Position numbers and translations under genes: made by a program. From contig CAWJCU010000017.1 of the NCBI GenBank assembly GCA_963841455.1, forward strand, positions 62,001 through 126,000: a stretch of 64,000 nucleotides of DNA, in the 5' to 3' direction. Of this stretch, positions 52,409 through 60,115 are shown one piece after another. Within the stretch, counting starts at the first letter, position 1, and each line of letters begins with the position of its first letter. Origin of the DNA: JAWVFM01 sp963841455 (GTDB taxonomy: Bacteria > Actinomycetota > Thermoleophilia > Solirubrobacterales > 70-9). The notes beneath the pieces are model-generated. The model saw only the letters and a program-made list of their open reading frames with translations, was not told the origin of the DNA and made no database searches.

Positions 52409-53179
52409 TCACGGTGCCGTCACCCCGCCCGTGGGGGTCGGCGTCGTCGGCGTCGTGGTCGGCACGGACGTCGGCGTCGTCGCGATCGTCGTGGGAGCCA
52501 CCGTTGTCGGCGTCGTTGTGGCGGTGGTGGTCGGCGTCACGGCCGTCGTCGCGGGCACGGTCGTGGTCGCCGTGACCGTGGAGGTGGGCACCGTCGTCGC
52601 CGCCGAGAGCGAGATTGCGGCCGACGCCGCCTCGGCACTGCCGAACGTGATGTCGCCGCGCGAGAGACGGCGCGCCGCCCGGGCCGCGTCGCCGGGACGC
52701 GCGCGGAGGTAACGGATCGAGCCGGCGCCGGGGACCACGAGGCCCGCGCGGATTGCGGCCCCCTGGATCCGCAGGTCGGAGAGCCGCCCGGCGAGGTCCG
52801 CGCGGAGCGCCGAGTTCGCGCGGCGCAGCCCGTCAGCCTCGCGTCCGAGGCGGCTCGCCGTCGCCCCGAAGCTCAGCGAGAGGACGTTGATCGCGACGAT
52901 CCCGACCAGAAGCGCGGCCAGAACGCCGATCCACAGTCGCCCACGCGTCAACCGCACGAACACGCCCGTATCGGCGATGCCCGAGACGGCGGAGGCGGTC
53001 CGGCCGACGGCGCCGGGCACGATCCGCGAACGCTGCGAGCGTTGCGGGCGCGGGCGCGAGGGGCGGCGCACCGGCGCCGGGCGAGGCGCTCGCCGCGCAG
53101 GAGCGGTTCGCGCGCGCGCCGGCGAGGCCGCGCTCGCCGTTGCCGCGCGTCGCGCGGCGGCCGTTGCGGCCGGCGTCAT
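52409..53179 (-). CDS. ftsL: FtsL-like bitopic division protein with Thr/Pro-rich tail
   Basis: Identified by position (between rsmH and ftsI) and form: a basic Ala/Pro/Arg-rich cytoplasmic part of about 75 residues, one membrane segment (LWIGVLAALLVGIVAINVLSL), a short heptad-like helix (ADGLRRANSALRADLAGRLS), then a region up to about residue 195. Uniquely, the last 60 residues are nearly all Thr, Pro, Ala and Val in an irregular TTTVP-like repeat, which would lie outside the membrane. ATG 53179 overlaps the rsmH stop (ATGA). The tail is unusual for FtsL, which normally ends soon after the coiled coil. Confidence 0.75.
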   Translation of the reverse strand: MTPAATAAARRAATASAASPARARTAPARRAPRPAPVRRPSRPRPQRSQRSRIVPGAVGRTASAVSGIADTGVFVRLTRGRLWIGVLAALLVGIVAINVLSLSFGATASRLGREADGLRRANSALRADLAGRLSDLRIQGAAIRAGLVVPGAGSIRYLRARPGDAARAARRLSRGDITFGSAEAASAAISLSAATTVPTSTVTATTTVPATTAVTPTTTATTTPTTVAPTTIATTPTSVPTTTPTTPTPTGGVTAP

Positions 53180-54132
53180 GCCGGCGGTCCCTCCGGTGAG
53201 CGCGGCCCGGTCAGCTTGCGCGCGGCGCGGAGGCGCGCCGACGAGGCCCGCGGGTTGGCTTCGAGCTCCGCCTGGCTCGCCCTGACGGCTCGGGAGGTCA
53301 ATAGAGCGGCCTCCGGACTCGAGCCGCAGACGCACACCGGGAGCTCGGGCGGGCAGATGCACTCGCGGGCGCGCGCCGCGAGGAACCGCTTCACCGGCCG
53401 GTCCTCGAGCGAGTGGAAGGAGATGACCGCGAGCCGGCCGCCGATCGGGAGCGTCTCCCACGCCAGCGGCAACGCGCGCTCCAGCGAGTCGAGCTCGCCG
53501 TTGACGGCGATGCGGATCGCCTGGAAGGTGCGCTTCGCGGGATGCCCGCGACCGAAGCGGTAGGCGGGTGGCACGGCCGCGCGGATCGTCTCGACGAGCT
53601 CGCCGGTGCTCGACAGAGGCCGCCGCGCCGCGATCGCGCGGGCGATCGATCGCGCGTGCCGCTCCTCGCCCAGGTCCCGGAGGACCTCGGCTAGCCTCGC
53701 CTGCGGCCACTCGTTCACGACGTCCGCCGCGGTCAGCGGCTGAGTCGGGTCCATGCGCATGTCGAGAGGGGCGTCGTAGGAGTACGAGAACCCGCGCTCG
53801 GCCACGTCGAGCTGGAAGGAGGACACGCCGAGGTCGAGGTAGATGCAGTCGGGCTCGACTCCCGCAGCGGCGAGCTCGGCGAGCACGTCGGCATAGTCGC
53901 CGGCCAGGAATCGGGCGGGGCACGCCACCTCGGCCGCCATCGCGTCGAATCGCTCCGCCGCGGCGGGGTCCCGGTCGACGCAGATGAGCTCGCCGCCCGG
54001 CCCGACGCGCTCGGCGACGGCGCGGGCGTGCCCGCCACCCCCGAACGTGCCGTCGACGACGGTGTCGCCGGGACGCGGATCGAGGAGCTCGACAAGCTCG
54101 GCCTCGAGGACGGGTATGTGCTCGGCGCTCAT
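53176..54132 (-). CDS. rsmH: 16S rRNA (cytosine-1402-N4) methyltransferase
   Basis: Formerly MraW. The 318-residue protein shows HIPVLEAELVELL, VVDGTFGGGGHARAV, DLGVSSFQLDVAERGFSY, RTFQAIRIAVNGEL and VISFHSLEDRPVKRF, plus a Cys-rich stretch CICPPELPVCVCG near the C-terminus. Starts 47 nt after mraZ, which is the standard dcw order. Confidence 0.96.
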   Translation of the reverse strand: MSAEHIPVLEAELVELLDPRPGDTVVDGTFGGGGHARAVAERVGPGGELICVDRDPAAAERFDAMAAEVACPARFLAGDYADVLAELAAAGVEPDCIYLDLGVSSFQLDVAERGFSYSYDAPLDMRMDPTQPLTAADVVNEWPQARLAEVLRDLGEERHARSIARAIAARRPLSSTGELVETIRAAVPPAYRFGRGHPAKRTFQAIRIAVNGELDSLERALPLAWETLPIGGRLAVISFHSLEDRPVKRFLAARARECICPPELPVCVCGSSPEAALLTSRAVRASQAELEANPRASSARLRAARKLTGPRSPEGPPA

Positions 54133-54179
54133 GAGAATCAGTGTCGCCGACGGCATCACGGGCGCTTTCGCGGCCGCGA

Positions 54180-54620
54180 TCACCCGGCGCCCCCGGTTGC
54201 GAGCGCCTCCGACATCCGCTCCGTCTGAGCATCGATCTGAGCGTCGTGCTCCGCCCAGCGCTCCGGGTTCCACACCTCGATGTGGTCGTCGACGCCGATG
54301 ACGATGCAGGCACCCTCCAGCCCCGCGTGCTCGATCAGGTGCTTCGGCACCCGTACCCGGCCCGCGGAGTCGAGGGACTCGTCGTGGGCGTTCGCGTGGA
54401 AGCGCCGCCGCATCATTCGCCCGTCGGCCGAGAGGGGGCTCAGCGACGAGACGTAGCGGGCGGTCAGCCTCTCGTAGGCCTCCGAGGAGTAGATCGAGAC
54501 GCACGGGTCGAGCTCCTCGAAGAGGACGACGCCGTCGGAGAGAGGACCGCGCCACCGGGCCGGAATCGTCAGCCGATCCTTTGCGTCGAGGCTGTGCTCG
54601 TGCTGACCGCGGTACGCCAA
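54180..54620 (-). CDS. mraZ: MraZ: transcriptional regulator of the dcw cluster
   Basis: AbrB-fold DNA-binding protein that in studied bacteria represses its own dcw promoter. The 146-residue protein has two MraZ repeats: HEHSLDAKDRLTIPARWR and DAHDESLDSAGRVRVPKHL-type (residues 78-95). TTG 54620 is used; AGAGGG lies 6 nt upstream. Preceded by a 77-nt leader with a long hairpin and by a promoter carrying three 10-bp-spaced GTGGG-like repeats, the expected MraZ target. Confidence 0.95.
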   Translation of the reverse strand: MAYRGQHEHSLDAKDRLTIPARWRGPLSDGVVLFEELDPCVSIYSSEAYERLTARYVSSLSPLSADGRMMRRRFHANAHDESLDSAGRVRVPKHLIEHAGLEGACIVIGVDDHIEVWNPERWAEHDAQIDAQTERMSEALATGGAG

Positions 54621-54640
54621 TGGGGTCCCTCTGAAGTCTT

Positions 54641-54683
54641 GGACCGAGGTGGCGAGGTGGGAGGAGCCTCGCCACCCCGGTCC
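54641..54683 (-). promoter_or_regulatory. 17-bp hairpin in the mraZ (dcw) leader RNA
   Basis: The plus-strand arms ggaccgaggtggcgagg (54641-54657) and cctcgccaccccggtcc (54667-54683) are complementary at 16 of 17 positions; in the minus-strand transcript the remaining pair is a G-U wobble, giving a continuous stem. The 9-nt loop reads CTCCTCCCA in the RNA. The structure lies 21 nt before the mraZ start codon and about 14 nt into the predicted transcript. No T-run follows. It may act on mRNA stability, ribosome access or pausing. Confidence 0.6.
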
Positions 54684-54700
54684 GATGGGTCAAGCTGCGC

Positions 54701-54732
54701 GCCACCGTAACCCACTTGGCCCCACAATGCAA
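54701..54732 (-). promoter_or_regulatory. dcw promoter with overlapping MraZ-box repeats
   Basis: On the minus strand TTGCAT (54727-54732) and TACGGT (54704-54709) are 17 bp apart. Within this space GTGGG (54721-54725), GTGGG (54711-54715) and GTGGC (54701-54705) recur at exactly 10-bp steps. MraZ proteins are known to bind direct TGGG-type repeats at this spacing before mraZ, so this is a strong autoregulatory site. The remaining upstream DNA (54733-54948) shows no other clear element. Confidence 0.7.
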
Positions 54733-54948
54733 CACATCGGCGCTCGCGCATGGGAACCGATCCGTCGGACGGAATTGCTACCGCCACCGCCCGACCGCGG
54801 AAATCCCTGCGCTGGAGCGGGATTCGGCGCCAAGGGGCCGCCTCCGCCGGCGTCCCGCAGGCGGGCCCGTTCTGCAAGAGCCGTTGCAGGAGCCGGTGCG
54901 CCAGGCGTCCGGATCGATCGTCCAGACGGTCGAATAGGCTGCCCGCCG

Positions 54949-55842
54949 ATGAGCGCTGAGCTCCAGTCGGCCCCGCCGACCGCTCCCGTCCCCCAGGACG
55001 CGAACGACCTCCGCGGTTACCACTTCCGCCGGCTGATGCAGAAGGGCCTGACGATTGGCCTGGGGGGCGCATTCGTGCTCGCCGCCGGCATCGGGGTGGC
55101 CGCCGGCGTAAAGCCGATCCTCGGTCTTGCCGCTGCCGGCGCCGCCCTGCTGATCGTGATGGCAGTCGTCTTCGCGATCGCGGACTCGAAGGCGGAGGAC
55201 GACTTCTTCCGCGCCTACGCGAACGTCCGCGGCCTGCAGTGGAGCGACAGCCGCGGCAGCCTTCCCCCGGTCACCGCGCTCCTCACGAGGGGCGACTCCC
55301 GTTACACCGAGCTCACGCTCACCGGTCAGCTCCCAGCGGGCCCGAACGGCGTGCTCGCGCACTACACCTACGAGGAGGAGACGACCGACTCCGACGGCAA
55401 CCGGCAGACGAGCTACTACCACTTCACGGTCGTCTTCTGCGAGATCCCCGAGGTTGCGACGGTGGTCAAGGAGCTTGCGCTCCAGCGGCGATCGGGCTTC
55501 CGGTTCCTCGACTCCACCGAGGACAAGTTCCGCAAGCGCCAGCGGGTCGAGGTGGAGAGCGAGGAGTTCGACAAGCGCTACGAGACCTTCATCGGCGAGC
55601 ACGACGACATGAACCGGGCCCGGCAGATCTTCGAGCCGACCTTCATCGTCTGGCTCGCCGAACGCGCTCCGAAGTCGTTCTCGTTCGAGCTCGTCGCCGG
55701 AGCACTCTGCCTCGCGGTCAAGGGCCAGCTCGAGAGCGCCGACGACCTCGACCGGCTCTGCGCGGGTGCCGGCGTCGTGGCGAAGCGTTTGGTGGGCGAG
55801 GCCGAGGAGGGGTCCGTGACCGCCTCAGCCGGCGCCCAGTAG
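54949..55842 (+). CDS. Membrane protein of unknown function (two TM segments and a soluble domain)
   Basis: 297 residues from ATG 54949. Two adjacent hydrophobic segments (LTIGLGGAFVLAAGIGVAAG and ILGLAAAGAALLIVMAVVFAI) are followed by a soluble domain with YHFTVVFCEIPEVATVVKEL and SFSFELVAGALCLAVKGQ. The layout recalls DUF3137-type proteins, but I cannot confirm this. TAGGCT ends 8 nt before the ATG and could be a -10 for a leaderless transcript. Divergent from mraZ. Its 3' end overlaps tadC, on the other strand, by 18 nt. Confidence 0.7.
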   Translation: MSAELQSAPPTAPVPQDANDLRGYHFRRLMQKGLTIGLGGAFVLAAGIGVAAGVKPILGLAAAGAALLIVMAVVFAIADSKAEDDFFRAYANVRGLQWSDSRGSLPPVTALLTRGDSRYTELTLTGQLPAGPNGVLAHYTYEEETTDSDGNRQTSYYHFTVVFCEIPEVATVVKELALQRRSGFRFLDSTEDKFRKRQRVEVESEEFDKRYETFIGEHDDMNRARQIFEPTFIVWLAERAPKSFSFELVAGALCLAVKGQLESADDLDRLCAGAGVVAKRLVGEAEEGSVTASAGAQ

Positions 55843-56661
55843 CGCGCCCGAGTGCGCAACGAGCGCAGCGACCATCAGCAACAGCACCGAGGGCACCAGG
55901 ACCAGGGCGATCACGAGCTGGATCTTGGGGGCGGCGCGCGACGCGCGCTCCTCGATTCGCCGTCGCCCCGCGCGCCGCAGGCTCGAGGCGAGGTCGTGAA
56001 GCTGGTCGGCGAGCGGCGAACCGAAGCGCCGCGAGCGCTCCAGGGCGGCTGCCAGCGAGCCCAGCTCCGCACCGCCGATGCGCCTGCGCAGGGCCTCGAC
56101 GGCCTGCGCCTGCGAGGCGCCGCATTCGATCTCGGCGATCACCACGCTCAACTCCGCGGCGAGCGGTCCGCCCGCCGACGCGGCAATGTCGGCCAGCACC
56201 CGATTTGGAGACCGGCCGCTCGCCACGCCCACGGCCAGGAGGTCGAGCGCGTCCGGCAGCGCGCCCAGGGCCCGCGCACGGCGGCGGCGAGCCGCTCGCG
56301 CGAGCAACGCGTCGGGGCCGACGAAGCCCGCGGCCGGCAGCCCAACGGCGATGAATGGCGCCAGCCGCCCGGTCGCCGGGGCGATCGCGCTTCCGAGCAC
56401 GAGGCCCCAGCCCGCGCCCGCCAGCTTCGCGGCCATGACGGCACCTGGCGGCACGCGCTCGGCGAGCCCCGCGCGGGCGATGCGCGACGGGATCCCCGTG
56501 CGCGCCGCGAGGCGGGCGAGCGCGCCGCGCCGCCCATCGTCATCGACGCCAGGCGGCGCGCCGGTCGTGGCCGGGCTCCCGCCGCCCGCCCGCATTGCGA
56601 GCACCTCGCGAAACGCGCCGACGGCGAGAACGAGTGCCGCAAGCAGCAGTACCGCGATCAC
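55825..56661 (-). CDS. tadC: TadC-like pilus assembly membrane protein (type II secretion F domain)
   Basis: Inner-membrane platform protein of the Flp/Tad pilus. The 278-residue protein has an N-terminal membrane segment, the T2SSF core (LPDALDLLAVGVASGRSPNRVLADIA and ALERSRRFGSPLADQLHDLA), and C-terminal membrane segments (IQLVIALVLVPSVLLLMVAAL). GTG 56661 overlaps the tadB stop (GTGA). Confidence 0.88.
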   Translation of the reverse strand: MIAVLLLAALVLAVGAFREVLAMRAGGGSPATTGAPPGVDDDGRRGALARLAARTGIPSRIARAGLAERVPPGAVMAAKLAGAGWGLVLGSAIAPATGRLAPFIAVGLPAAGFVGPDALLARAARRRRARALGALPDALDLLAVGVASGRSPNRVLADIAASAGGPLAAELSVVIAEIECGASQAQAVEALRRRIGGAELGSLAAALERSRRFGSPLADQLHDLASSLRRAGRRRIEERASRAAPKIQLVIALVLVPSVLLLMVAALVAHSGALLGAG

Positions 56662-57524
56662 GATGCCGATTCGTCCACACGGCCGAGCCTGCGGATAGCC
56701 GTGAAGCCGGCCGCCTGGAGCACCGCCGCGACGCCGACGATGAGCAGCGAGACCGCATTGCCCAGGATCCCCGCGAGGAAGCCAGGGGACGCCAGCTCAC
56801 CGAGCGCCGCGGCGCCGAGCGGCATGGCGGCGACGAGGAGGCCCGTGAAGCGCGCCTGGGCCGTCGCCGAGCGCGCCTCGGCCACCACGCCCTCGCGTTC
56901 GGCTGCCGCGGTCGCGAACCTTCGCAGCAGGCCGACGAGGTCGCCACCGGCAAGCCCCTGGGCCGCGAGCGCAGCGCAGAGGGCATCCACGCGGGGGGAG
57001 CGCAGGCGCTCGCGCAACCCGTCCAGAGCGGCGTTGGTCGAGGCGCCGAGCTCGAGATCGGCGCCCACCCTGGACATCTCTACGGCAGGAGGGCCCTCGA
57101 GCGACCCGGCGGCGGCCACGAGCGCCGCCCTCACGGACCGCCCGGCGGCGAGGGCGTCCGCGATCGCCGTCGCGGTGTCGGCCAGGCCCCGCTCGACGGC
57201 GCGCCGGTAGCGGCGGCGCCGCAAGCCGACCACCCACGCTGCGACCGCGGGCCCCGCGGCCGCGAGCGGGACCGCCGGTGCCGGGCCGAACAACCCGAGC
57301 GCGACCAGCAGGAGCGCGCCGGCGCCGAGCCCCGCGAGCCGGCGCCGCTCGGCGACTGTCGGCCGATAACCCTCCGCCCCGGCCCGGCGGAGCGGCTCCA
57401 GCGCGGCAGCGACCCATCGCGCGACCACCGGGCTAGCGGCCAGCGCGTCGCGGGCCGCGACCGCGCCGAGGCCACCGGCGGCCGCGGCGACGACGATCGG
57501 CAGAGCCCGAGCGACGCCGCTCAT
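56658..57524 (-). CDS. tadB: TadB-like pilus assembly membrane protein (type II secretion F domain)
   Basis: Partner of TadC. The 288-residue protein has membrane segments near the start (residues 5-30 and 70-100), a T2SSF core with GLADTATAIADALAAGRSVRAAL and LAAQGLAGGDLVGLLRRFA, and C-terminal segments. I use ATG 57524, which overlaps the tadA stop as ATGA, rather than the ATG six codons upstream. Confidence 0.88.
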   Translation of the reverse strand: MSGVARALPIVVAAAAGGLGAVAARDALAASPVVARWVAAALEPLRRAGAEGYRPTVAERRRLAGLGAGALLLVALGLFGPAPAVPLAAAGPAVAAWVVGLRRRRYRRAVERGLADTATAIADALAAGRSVRAALVAAAGSLEGPPAVEMSRVGADLELGASTNAALDGLRERLRSPRVDALCAALAAQGLAGGDLVGLLRRFATAAAEREGVVAEARSATAQARFTGLLVAAMPLGAAALGELASPGFLAGILGNAVSLLIVGVAAVLQAAGFTAIRRLGRVDESAS

Positions 57525-58699
57525 CCTTGCTTCCTCCGCCATACCTCGCGCGCCCCGACCGCCCCGGCGAGTCCGTCGACCTCCGCAACCGACCCGACGA
57601 CCCGCTGCGGCCCGTCGCGCTCGAGATGGACCACGACGTCGAGGCCCCGCGCGAGCTGGTCGCGGATCGCGGCGTGCGGCAGGCCGATCCCCGCCATCAG
57701 GGCTAGCGTCTCGAGCCGGCGCAACGCGTCCTCCGGCGAGTTCGCGTGCACGGTGGAGAGGGCGCCGTCGTGCCCGGTGTTGAGCGCCGTCAGGAGGTCG
57801 AGTGCCTCCGCGCCCCGCACCTCGCCGATGACGATGCGGTCAGGCCGCATCCGCAGCGCGTTGCGCAGCAGATCGCGGATCGTGACCGCGCCGCGGTCCT
57901 CGACGCTCGCCGGACGGCTCTCGAGCCGCACGACGTGGGGCTGGCGTAGCCGCAGCTCCGCCGCATCCTCGATCGTCACCACGCGCTCGGCCGGGTCGAT
58001 GAAGCTCGAGAGCGCGTTCAGGAGGGTCGTCTTCCCGGAGCCGGTCCCGCCGCTGATGAGGACGCTGCGGCGCCCGGCGACAGCGGCCCCGAGCAGGTCC
58101 CGCAGCTCCTCCGTGAGGGTGCCCGAGGCGACGAGGGCGCCCGGATCGGGCCGGGCCGCCGTGAAGCGCCGGATCGAGAGCGCCGGCCCGTCGACGGCCA
58201 GCGGCGGTATGACGACGTTGACCCGGGAGCCGTCGGCCAAGCGCGCGTCGACCATCGGGCTCAGCTCGTCGACGCGTCGGCCGAGCGGGGCCAGGACGCG
58301 CTCGATCGCGTCGCGCAGCGCCTGCTCGGAGGGGAAGCGGACGGCGGTCCGCTCGATTCGGCCGCGGCGCTCGACGTAGACGCGCTCGTGGCCGTTCACC
58401 ATCACCTCCTCGACCTCAGGATCGGCGAGAAGAGCTTCGAGCGGCCCGAGGCCGGCGGTCTCGCGCATGATGAGCTCGCCGATGAGCTGCCGTCGCTCGG
58501 GCGAGAGGATGGCCGCCTCCTCAGCGACGAGCTCCGCGACGGCATCGGCCAGCGCGCTCGCGTCCCTGCGACCCGCAGCGGCGTCGGCTCGTCGTCGCTC
58601 GGCGAGCCGCCGGCGCAGCTCGGCCGCCAACGCCTCCGTGTGGTCGTTGATCGTGGCCACGCCATGAAGAGCCGCGAACGGCCTCGATCTCTCCCCCAT
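57521..58699 (-). CDS. tadA: TadA/CpaF-type secretion ATPase
   Basis: Hexameric ATPase driving Flp/Tad pilus assembly. The 392-residue protein has the CpaF N-domain (ETAGLGPLEALLADPEVEEVMVNG), Walker A GGTGSGKTT (residues 217-225), the Asp box TIEDAAEL, Walker B RMRPDRIVIGEVRG and the His box GHDGALSTVHAN. Start ATG 58699; a GTG a few codons in is also possible. First gene of tadA-tadB-tadC. The pilin, TadE-like pseudopilins and prepilin peptidase are not in the window. Confidence 0.93.
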   Translation of the reverse strand: MGERSRPFAALHGVATINDHTEALAAELRRRLAERRRADAAAGRRDASALADAVAELVAEEAAILSPERRQLIGELIMRETAGLGPLEALLADPEVEEVMVNGHERVYVERRGRIERTAVRFPSEQALRDAIERVLAPLGRRVDELSPMVDARLADGSRVNVVIPPLAVDGPALSIRRFTAARPDPGALVASGTLTEELRDLLGAAVAGRRSVLISGGTGSGKTTLLNALSSFIDPAERVVTIEDAAELRLRQPHVVRLESRPASVEDRGAVTIRDLLRNALRMRPDRIVIGEVRGAEALDLLTALNTGHDGALSTVHANSPEDALRRLETLALMAGIGLPHAAIRDQLARGLDVVVHLERDGPQRVVGSVAEVDGLAGAVGAREVWRRKQG

Positions 58700-58721
58700 C
58701 GGCGCGGGTCTATGCTCGCCC

Positions 58722-58883
58722 GTGGCGGCGATCGAGGTCCTGGAGGCGGACATCACCAAGCTCGAGGTCGACGCCATAGCCAACGCCGCGAACACCGATC
58801 TGCGGCACGGAGGCGGCGTCGCGCGCGCGATCTCGCGAGCCGGCGGACCTCGGATCCTCGAGAGAATCGCCGAACGTCCCTGA
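58722..58883 (+). pseudogene. Truncated macro-domain (ADP-ribose-binding) gene fragment
   Basis: From GTG 58722 a 53-codon frame encodes the N-terminal third of a macro domain: EADITKLEVDAIANAAN with the NAAN loop, then HGGGVARAISRAGG. The rest of the fold, including the second phosphate-binding loop, is missing; family members are about 150-180 residues. The TGA falls at position 11 of a 46-nt palindromic element (58871-58916), so insertion of that element or a deletion at it probably cut the gene. TATGCT lies just upstream and could be a -10. Located between tadA (-) and the lipoprotein gene (-). Confidence 0.7.
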
Positions 58884-58916
58884 GTCGGGGCTATACGAGG
58901 GGTTGCGGGACGTTCG
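58871..58916. repeat. 46-nt palindromic element, copy B
   Basis: CGAACGTCCC at one end and GGGACGTTCG at the other form a perfect 10-bp inverted repeat (11 bp with the flanking C/G) around a 26-nt centre. Length and both ends match copy A at 20039-20084, where one arm has diverged. It contains the stop codon of the macro-domain fragment and lies just past the stop of the lipoprotein gene on the other strand. Confidence 0.6.
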
Positions 58917-58930
58917 GCCGCTGAGGGCGC

Positions 58931-59377
58931 TTAGCGCCGGCTGCCGGAGGCCGAGAACGAGCTCGGCGGAACGGGCTCCTCGGGCTGCACGCGCTCGCCG
59001 TCCCAGCGGTACGGCACGGTGGCGCTCCCCGCGCTCGGGCAGCACTGCGGGTCCTTGGGGTCGTAAAGCGCATACTCGAGCGCGATAACGGCCGGGCGCG
59101 CAGAGGCGATCCGGATGCCGGAGCTGTCGTCGCGCGCGTCGGTGCCGACTAGCGAGCCGTCAGCGAAGAAGAACGCCCGCTGGGCAGTTCCATCGCCGGA
59201 GCCCTTCCTGACGCCCACGATCACCGAGAGGTCCGCCCCGGGGTCGTACGCAGAGGTGTCAACCGGGTAGTAGCCGCGGCTCCGCACGGCCGCCTCAGCG
59301 GCTGAGAGCTTGAGCGTCGGGGCGGTCGAGCTTCCGCCGCAGCCGGCAAGCGCCGCCGAAGCGAGCCACACCACCAT
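58931..59377 (-). CDS. LppP/LprE-like lipoprotein
   Basis: 148 residues with a short lipoprotein signal, LASAALAGC (lipobox Cys 13), then GGSSTAP linker. The C-terminal part DPQCCPSAGSATVPYRWDGERV carries the CCPS...RWDG pattern I associate with the mycobacterial LppP/LprE family. Anchored on the outer face of the membrane; function unknown. It follows the cpaB-like gene by 48 nt and may belong to the pilus unit. Transcription probably ends in the palindromic element just after its stop. Confidence 0.75.
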   Translation of the reverse strand: MVVWLASAALAGCGGSSTAPTLKLSAAEAAVRSRGYYPVDTSAYDPGADLSVIVGVRKGSGDGTAQRAFFFADGSLVGTDARDDSSGIRIASARPAVIALEYALYDPKDPQCCPSAGSATVPYRWDGERVQPEEPVPPSSFSASGSRR

Positions 59378-59425
59378 CGCCGCTTTCGAGCGAGAGCCCG
59401 CGATCGCGCGACGATAGCGCCGCCG

Positions 59426-60115
59426 TCAGCCCGACCGGATGAGCCTGATCGAGCGCGCGAAGCTCTCCGCCTCGATCAGCTTCAGCGCCTGCGGCCGGGA
59501 CAGCGCCAGCGTCGCCGACCAGCCCCCCGCGCCGATCGGCGCGCCCGCCGACGCGCCGGTGTCGGCGCCCGAGGAATGCCGGATCGCGAGCAGTCGAACT
59601 CCCGCCGCGGCCACGTAGGTGCGCCCGACCGCTGAGGCCCCACTCGGCTCGGTGGTGACCACCACGTCCACCCTGCTGCCGGCGGCGTCGTCACCCGAGG
59701 CGGCGAGGGCACCCGCGCCCGTCACCGCGAGCTCCACCGGCGAGCGGCCATGCCCGAGGCGAGGTCCGGCGCTCGGTCGCCGGGCGTCGCCGGGCGGGCC
59801 GAGCTGGCCTGCAAGCACGTAGCCACCGGCGGGAATCGTCGCCGTGGGCGCCTGGCCGACCGCCTGCCCAGGAGACGCAAGCGACCCCGGCGGGACGAAC
59901 CGGGCCGGCACGCGGCGCACCTCGAGCGAGCTCCGCGTCGCCGCCGGGCTCAGGGGCTCACGAGCCGGCAGCGCCCGGACCGCGACGAGGACCGACCGCA
60001 GCGGGCCGAGCTGCGATGCGACGTCCGAGCGGTAGCCGCTCGCCATCGCCGCGGCGAGACCGGCGCAGGCGAGCGCCGCGACGCCGAAGCCGAGCGCCCT
60101 GGCGCGGCGGCTCAT
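59426..60115 (-). CDS. cpaB: CpaB/RcpC-like Flp pilus protein with SAF domain
   Basis: 229 residues: an N-terminal membrane segment (ALGFGVAALACAGLAAAMASG), a SAF-type domain (VLVAVRALPAREPLSPA, then TIPAGGYVLAGQL) and the RcpC-like DVVVTTEP segment, as in CpaB pilus assembly proteins thought to thread the pilus through the envelope. ATG 60115 overlaps the histidine kinase stop (ATGA), linking pilus assembly to the two-component genes. Confidence 0.82.
   Translation of the reverse strand: MSRRARALGFGVAALACAGLAAAMASGYRSDVASQLGPLRSVLVAVRALPAREPLSPAATRSSLEVRRVPARFVPPGSLASPGQAVGQAPTATIPAGGYVLAGQLGPPGDARRPSAGPRLGHGRSPVELAVTGAGALAASGDDAAGSRVDVVVTTEPSGASAVGRTYVAAAGVRLLAIRHSSGADTGASAGAPIGAGGWSATLALSRPQALKLIEAESFARSIRLIRSG

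Noticed and set aside
52430..52600. Tandem DNA repeat (minisatellite) in the GTCGTCGGC-rich stretch
   Set aside because: The units are irregular and in frame with a Thr/Pro-rich protein tail, so it is low-complexity coding sequence rather than a true tandem array.
54716..54948. Short plus-strand ORFs in the mraZ upstream region
   Set aside because: They overlap in different frames, lack ribosome binding sites and cover the MraZ promoter; nothing supports coding.
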